Shown here: positions 58,905 through 64,000 of the stretch, one piece after another
How the letters are laid out: each line of letters begins with the position of its first letter
Position numbering within the stretch: position 1 is the first letter of the stretch
Assembly (NCBI GenBank): GCA_030248295.1
Contig: JASANH010000908.1
Location: forward strand, 620,001 to 684,000
DNA: 64,000 nucleotides
Direction: 5' to 3'
From: Mesodorylaimus sp. YZB2_4
Lineage: Eukaryota; Nematoda; Enoplea; Dorylaimida; Dorylaimidae
Made by a program: the position numbers and the translations under genes
The notes under the pieces: model-generated
Seen by the model: the letters and a program-made list of their open reading frames with translations, nothing else
What the model was told of the DNA's origin: nothing
Database searches by the model: none

Positions 58905-61179
58905 TGTCGCAGAATCCGTTCAAGGCCTTGTCAGATCGGACGAAGGCATACTGTCGGATTAGGTGCCAACCAGGACTGTGTCCGATCGTAATCGAATGGG
59001 GCGAGTGCCGAGAGCGAAAGCGAGAATGACCAGGTTCAGAGTTTGCCCATTCGTAAAATGGTGACGGGATGAAAGATCTAAATGGAAATATTATCACACT
59101 TGTGGTTGGTTTGATGGACGAGTCCTCTCATCCGGTCTTGTTTGGAGCACGGGACCGCACGAGGCTGGCGGGCGGGGCGTTTGGCTTCATCTCATCTTCT
59201 CGAAGAAGGCGCCGCTCTAAAACTTCTCAGTTGGGCTCTCTGGTGCTAGTCTTGTCGCCGTCGATATCCGATGACGTCACACGAAAAGACTCGGCCGAGA
59301 TTCGGTCACAATCATTTGTAACAAGGCCCCCTTCGCCGCCTGTTTTTCGGCTTGGAGCAGGGAAAATAAAAGTTCACCAGCCGTCGCCACTTCCTTCCCG
59401 CCAAGGCGAATCGTTTTTCTGCCCAAAGTGCACGAGGGGGCAAAGTGCTAGTAAGTAACGAAACACGACTCGTACGGATCACGTTTTGTTGATGGCTAAG
59501 GGGGTGCCCGATCGAAGGCCAATTATGGCCGTGTTCTTAGGTACTGCGTGTAAGCGAGCACTTCCATCCGTGACGTCAAGGCCCAGCCTAGGACTTTAGG
59601 ATTATGCTTATGGGTGCGAGGGTCGTGCAAGAATGCAATAAGGAAAATGATGAAACGAGGAGACAAAAAACGGCGTTAAAGCACAACTCGGCTCCACGTT
59701 TCCCAGCTGGCCGGAGACCAAACAACAGCCTCTTTTAGCCAATGCCCCGGACCAGATCTGTTTCGGTATTGGCGTCGATCTCGGTCGCTAGCCTGTGAAA
59801 CAACGAAAGCTTGTTCAGCTGCTTCAGCTTTCGCCTTTCGACGAAGGCAGGTAGTCGACACGTCGCGTGTACACAAGAATGACTAGCTTAGTGCTCGGTG
59901 TGCTCATCATCAGGTTCAAGCGATTCTTTCGAAAACGCCAGACTCAAAACCAGGCCCTCTGCACAAGACACCATAGCTCGTAGCAGCATTAGGTGGTAAC
60001 TTAGAGGTACCAATAACAACTGCCCCCTCGAAACTAACTCGATGATGAAACGCCAACCGCTGCCAGCTCGTCAACCAACGCTACTAGTTGCGACCAGCTC
60101 ACACCTTTGTGTCGAACATAGTCAAGTTTGCAAACTGACACGTTTTCGTGAAGCGCTGTCAAAAAATCATTTTCAAATCTGCTTCTACTCGTGGATAGTC
60201 TTCGAAGTCGATCGTTGTTTTTGCGTGTATTCCGAATCATTGAGCAGTCATTTTAGCGAGAAAAATTTAACTCAATAGCATATTTACTCGTTCAAATCAA
60301 ACACCTAGTCTGGTCATTTGTCCGAGTCAGTGAAGAGCAAAAAATGGAATCGATGGTGTGTGATGTTGGTAGCTTGAAGGAAGCCTAGTGCCAACAAAAT
60401 CCTCTCGCCTTCTTCTTCTTCAATACTAGACCGATTGCATTAGTGACGGCCAGGCGAGCATAGGTTGAAAACGAATTTACTATCCCAACAAATTACCCCG
60501 TCGGCCGCCTTGCATGGCCATGTTTAGATCATTCGATTACGTGACTTGATGCAAATTGACGGAAACTCAAGTGCCCACAATCCAAATGGCCTAAAATCGA
60601 TGACCACTACGACACTCGCATCCTTTATTTATGACCCCTACCCTTCTCCATAGCCAACATCCTTGCCTCCTTGCACTGACTGCCCACCCAACACTATACA
60701 ACGTGGGAATGGACACATGAAGGCTGCTGCAAATGTACAAGACACGGTCGAGCAATATGGCTTGGCACACACAGTAAGGGTGACACTTCAAGGTGGCTTA
60801 TAAGGATCAGGCCATGTTCCTACTATTGTGCAGCTGCCTGCGATCAACTAGTGTTTTCAGGCATTCAGGTATGCTGAACAGCTTGCACAGTGTCAAACTG
60901 TATCAACAACACGTGAAAAGTACTGCAGCTTATGCCCAAAGATAAGTCAGAGTAACCAAGAAATGACGAACAAAACCTCCTACCACGTGGTTACATCAAG
61001 ACATGCTATACAAATTTGGCGCTAATATGCACCTGAGCATCGACTACTTATAACAAACTAAAACTACCCGACATGTGCGCTAGGGATTCCAAAAAGCACA
61101 AATTTAGGAGATTTGTTTTGTTTCATCCCGTAGAAAGTTCAATTTGTTTGTTAGATTTATTAAAAACATTTAGGAAGAA
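58905..61179. other. Divergent intergenic region
   Basis: 2.3 kb between the neuroligin and RPL7A starts. An ORF at 59069-59458 (+) is Arg/Ser-rich and looks incidental. Nothing else supported. Confidence 0.4.
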
Positions 61180-63820
61180 ATGGTAAGGTCATTAGAAACA
61201 AGCTTCTGATTGTTTTGTTTGTGTCGAAAACAAAGCAAATTTCTTCTAGGCTCCGAAGAAACCATTGAAGGGAAAGAAGAAGGTTGCGGCGCCTCCAAGT
61301 GCTGTCGTCAAAAAGGCCGAATCCAAGAAAGCGCAACAAAACCCGCTTTTCGAAAAAAGGCCAAAGAATTTTGGAATCGGTAAGTTATTGCAGACTAATC
61401 TTCGAGGTTCGCGCACGACTGGAAAGGAGAACCGGGATAAGTCAAGGGAATTCGGGAGTGTTCAGGAAAACCAGGAAATGTCAAGGAAATAGGCCTATGT
61501 CAACCGACTATGGGCTGTCCCAGGCCTTTTGAACTCCCTTGATTTGGCAGCTGTAAGTGGAAATGCGTGGTGTCATGCGCATAAACTCAATGCCTAACTT
61601 TTTCTCTTCCCTTCTCCATTAAACTCTTCTTTTCTCCGTTCTCATACACAATAAAAAAATAAATAAAAAACCGGCAACGACAGATCCACTGGGTCGGTCG
61701 GTTCCTGATCCGATCTGAATGCTCGATCGGCCAGATCGGCAGCTGAAATTTTCCATGCTTATTTGCTGAAAAATGATCACGTGGCCATGCTGCAGTTTAT
61801 TGAAAGTGTTTTTTTCCTCCTAAATCGGTAGTAAATTCCCGCTTTTGGCGCAGCTTAGTTCTCCTGAGTTCTTCGGGGTGGCATGATAGACTGTGGCAGC
61901 AAGGAAACAGCAGTTTTGCGAGGTAGTGATCCATAATACGGCATCTCCATGAATATATTTGATGTTTCAAGCGAATCTGGATCGGGCCGATCTAGACCCT
62001 AAATCTCGATGGCCGATTCCTTGACTAGTTGCCCATAGAAATTCTCTTGGGTCTAATCGCTGTCGAAGTTTTGATTGTTTGGTGACCCTTGGAGAGGACA
62101 AAGGGCTCACAATCAGCAGTAAAGCAATGCAGCTGGAAGAAACGTACTCATCCATACCCTAGTCCTACATCGAACTCTTGGACTAAAAACCAGATTCGCA
62201 GCTTGTGAGAGCGATAATGTTGAGAGGTCCACAGAGCCTTCGCCTCCCGACATTCTTCATCTCCAGCACTGTGACGAGTTCAATTTTCTATTTAGGTCAA
62301 GATATCCAACCGAAGCGCGATTTGAGCCGTTTTGTTCGTTGGCCGAAATACATCCGTTTGCAACGTCAACGCACTGTTCTCTACCAGCGTTTGAAAGTGC
62401 CGCCGCCAATCAACCAGTTTAAGTTCGCGTTGGACAGGCAAACAGGTATGTTTATATTGACCCCTGCGTACTCAAGCCTATCTTATGAATCTGTTGGCCT
62501 CCCCTCACCGTCAGTTATAAGCCCCGGGCCGGGACCATTTAAATACCGCTCCCCGTATACATAGACACTATCCCTATTTCAAGCGCCATATACTTATACG
62601 TGACTACCGCCATTTGGAAAGTCAATTTGATGCGGCTTACTTCTTTTCTGAGCAACTAAGTCTTTGGTAAAATGGAAACCATGTATTTTTTAATTTTGTG
62701 AAAAGTGGTAATCTTAACAAAACCTTCATATTGGCTGATGCTGGTCTTGAAAATAGACACTTTGTTGCTTAGTCTTATCACTTATTGACCCCGTGTCTGA
62801 CCTTGGGGTCTACTAGCGCATAAATAGGGCATGTTCTTTCTCGAGAGTACCGAACCCTTATCCTCCCTCACAGTAGGGCAAGGGGGGATAGAGATCAATT
62901 TTAGCAACAGTATATAACAAAGTAGGCGGGTCGAAGTTCCTTTAATTAAGTTAGATCTTACTGAAATGAGTGTCTTTTAGCTTCTCAAGTCTTTCGGCTG
63001 TTGGACAAATATCGTCCGGAAACCAAGCACGCCAAGAAGCTTCGATTGCGCGAGAAGGCTAAGAAGCAAGCGGAAGGAGGCAAAGAAGAAACGGCCACGA
63101 AACGTCCACCAGTCGTTCGTTCGGGAATCAACACGGTAACGACTTTGGTTGAACAAAAGAAAGCGCAATTGGTGGTTATCGCTCACGATGTCGATCCTAT
63201 CGAGGTGAGTTGAACATATTTTGTTTTCAAGACTCGGCAAATTTGGTTTATTTTTTTCAAGATTGTCATCTTTTTGCCGGCTTTGTGTCGAAAAATGGGC
63301 GTTCCGTATTGCATCGTAAAAGGAAAAGCTCGTTTGGGACGTGTCGTTCATCGCAAAACTGCCACGTGCTTGGCTCTCGCAACTGTCAACTCGTAAGTCT
63401 CTCTCTGTTCTTCGCCACGTCAGGTTCAGGTCCAAGTCTAACATTGTTGGAACCTGGGCTTGGTTATGGTCTACAGTATGTCCTCTGGTTTGTCTTCTTG
63501 GAGTGCGACATCGGCGGGGCTGTTTGTCACACGCAAACGAGTGGGCGTTTTGTTCGCTTCGCATCTGTCACCGCCATTGGTTTTTCAGGGAAGACAAGCC
63601 ATCGTTGGCTAAAGTGGTCGATGCCGTCAAGACCAACTACAACGACCGTTTCGAAGAGGTATGCACATTCAATATGACACTGCATATGCTGTACATAAAC
63701 GAGTCTTTTCAGATCCGTAAGCAATGGGGTGGCAACACGTTGGGAGCGAAATCGGCTGCTCGTATTGCGAAATTAGATAAGGCCAAGGCTAAGGAATTGC
63801 AACAAAAACAGACGGCCTAA
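61180..63820 (+). CDS. RPL7A: Large-subunit ribosomal protein L7a (eL8)
   Basis: Seven coding exons: 61180-61182, 61250-61379, 62296-62445, 62981-63204, 63262-63392, 63589-63658 and 63713-63820 (816 nt, 271 residues). eL8 binds 28S rRNA and contains the L7Ae kink-turn fold. The match to the animal protein is close throughout: [88 protein letters not shown] and [14 protein letters not shown]. The first coding exon contributes only the ATG before a GT donor, a common layout in ribosomal protein genes. Introns 2 (916 nt) and 3 (535 nt) are long for this window; intron 2 holds a small transposon copy. Intron 5 (196 nt) could fold into a hairpin (CAGGTTC with GAACCTG), but no convincing snoRNA boxes were found. 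Confidence 0.96.
61681..61995. mobile_element. MITE copy 2, in RPL7A intron 2
   Basis: Inverse-orientation relative of 5034-5361. Shared blocks include CTGAAATTTTCC against CTAAAATTTTTTCC, TTGCTGAAAAATGAT against CTGCTTGAAAATGAT, and GATCGGGCCGATCT-like ends. The termini are more degraded than in copy 1, so the borders are approximate. Confidence 0.5.
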
Positions 63821-63892
63821 ATATAATGTACGAGTATGGCGCGGTGAATTCGTCGTGTTTTGAGTTTTTGTTGATGAAAAATGAGAAATTGG

Positions 63893-63898
63893 AATAAA
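63893..63898 (+). terminator. RPL7A polyadenylation signal
   Basis: AATAAA, 73 bp after the stop codon. Confidence 0.8.
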
Positions 63899-64000
63899 TT
63901 GTTGCGGTTGCTTGATCACCACTCCACTCGCAGCTACTGCGCATGTGCTGCGGTGCACTCGTGGGTGAAGGAACAAGAAATATCCGTGGCCTGTAGTGCA

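Noticed and set aside
59069..59458. 129-codon ORF on the plus strand
   Set aside because: Composition is low-complexity Arg/Ser, with no splice sites or homology, and it lies in the neuroligin upstream region.
63393..63588. snoRNA in RPL7A intron 5, or in intron 3
   Set aside because: RPL7A introns host C/D snoRNAs in vertebrates, but I found no proper C/D box pair here; the intron 5 hairpin lacks clear H and ACA boxes.

Overview
The window is nuclear DNA of an animal. It holds spliced genes with mostly 50-70 nt introns, TATA boxes 30 or so bases ahead of likely transcript starts, AATAAA signals, and families found only in animals (neuroligin, a Src-type SH3-SH2-kinase protein, a DEG/ENaC channel, Na+/K+-ATPase alpha). 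The CLIC protein is of the fly/worm type, and two secreted PAN-domain proteins resemble apical matrix proteins of moulting animals, so I infer a compact-genome ecdysozoan-like invertebrate. I cannot name the species. All gene models are hand-spliced from raw sequence. For every complete multi-exon model the exon lengths add to a multiple of three and phases match at every junction.

Layout. 1-874 (-): start of MSH6. 1240-2955 (-): an unrecognised 554-residue protein, with a helical ORF upstream (3549-3920) that may be part of it. 4524-6062 (-): TAF10. 7079-8073 (-): CLIC. 8524-13376: two inverted copies of a non-autonomous hAT-like transposon flanking a small secreted-peptide gene (10618-10876, -) that looks like a new amidated neuropeptide precursor. 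14326-15744 (-): intronless peptide-type GPCR. 18321-19187 (+): divergent HSP20. 19899-25147 (+): tandem PAN-domain paralogues. 26741-27520: foldback element with 99-bp arms. 27627-28040 (-): possible small membrane protein. 30501-32525 (+): double-PHD plus SAM chromatin protein. 36749-37209 (+): small helical protein. 38198-40365 (+): membrane esterase with an intact catalytic triad. 40581-42879 (-): Src-type protein whose kinase domain has lost all main catalytic residues. 44425-48647 (+): Na+/K+-ATPase alpha, 19 exons. 49281-52499 (+): DEG/ENaC subunit. 53149-58904 (-): neuroligin. 61180-63820 (+): ribosomal protein L7a.

The genes do not form one pathway. Several are neural or membrane-excitability genes (neuropeptide, GPCR, esterase, ATPase, DEG/ENaC, neuroligin); the rest are housekeeping (MSH6, TAF10, RPL7A). 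Features that stand out are the Src-like pseudokinase, the peptide precursor, the DPF+SAM domain combination, three GC-AG introns (one directly comparable with a GT-AG intron in its paralogue), and several small transposon families, one of which sits in introns of both TAF10 and RPL7A. Stretches between genes are mostly featureless to the eye and are noted individually.
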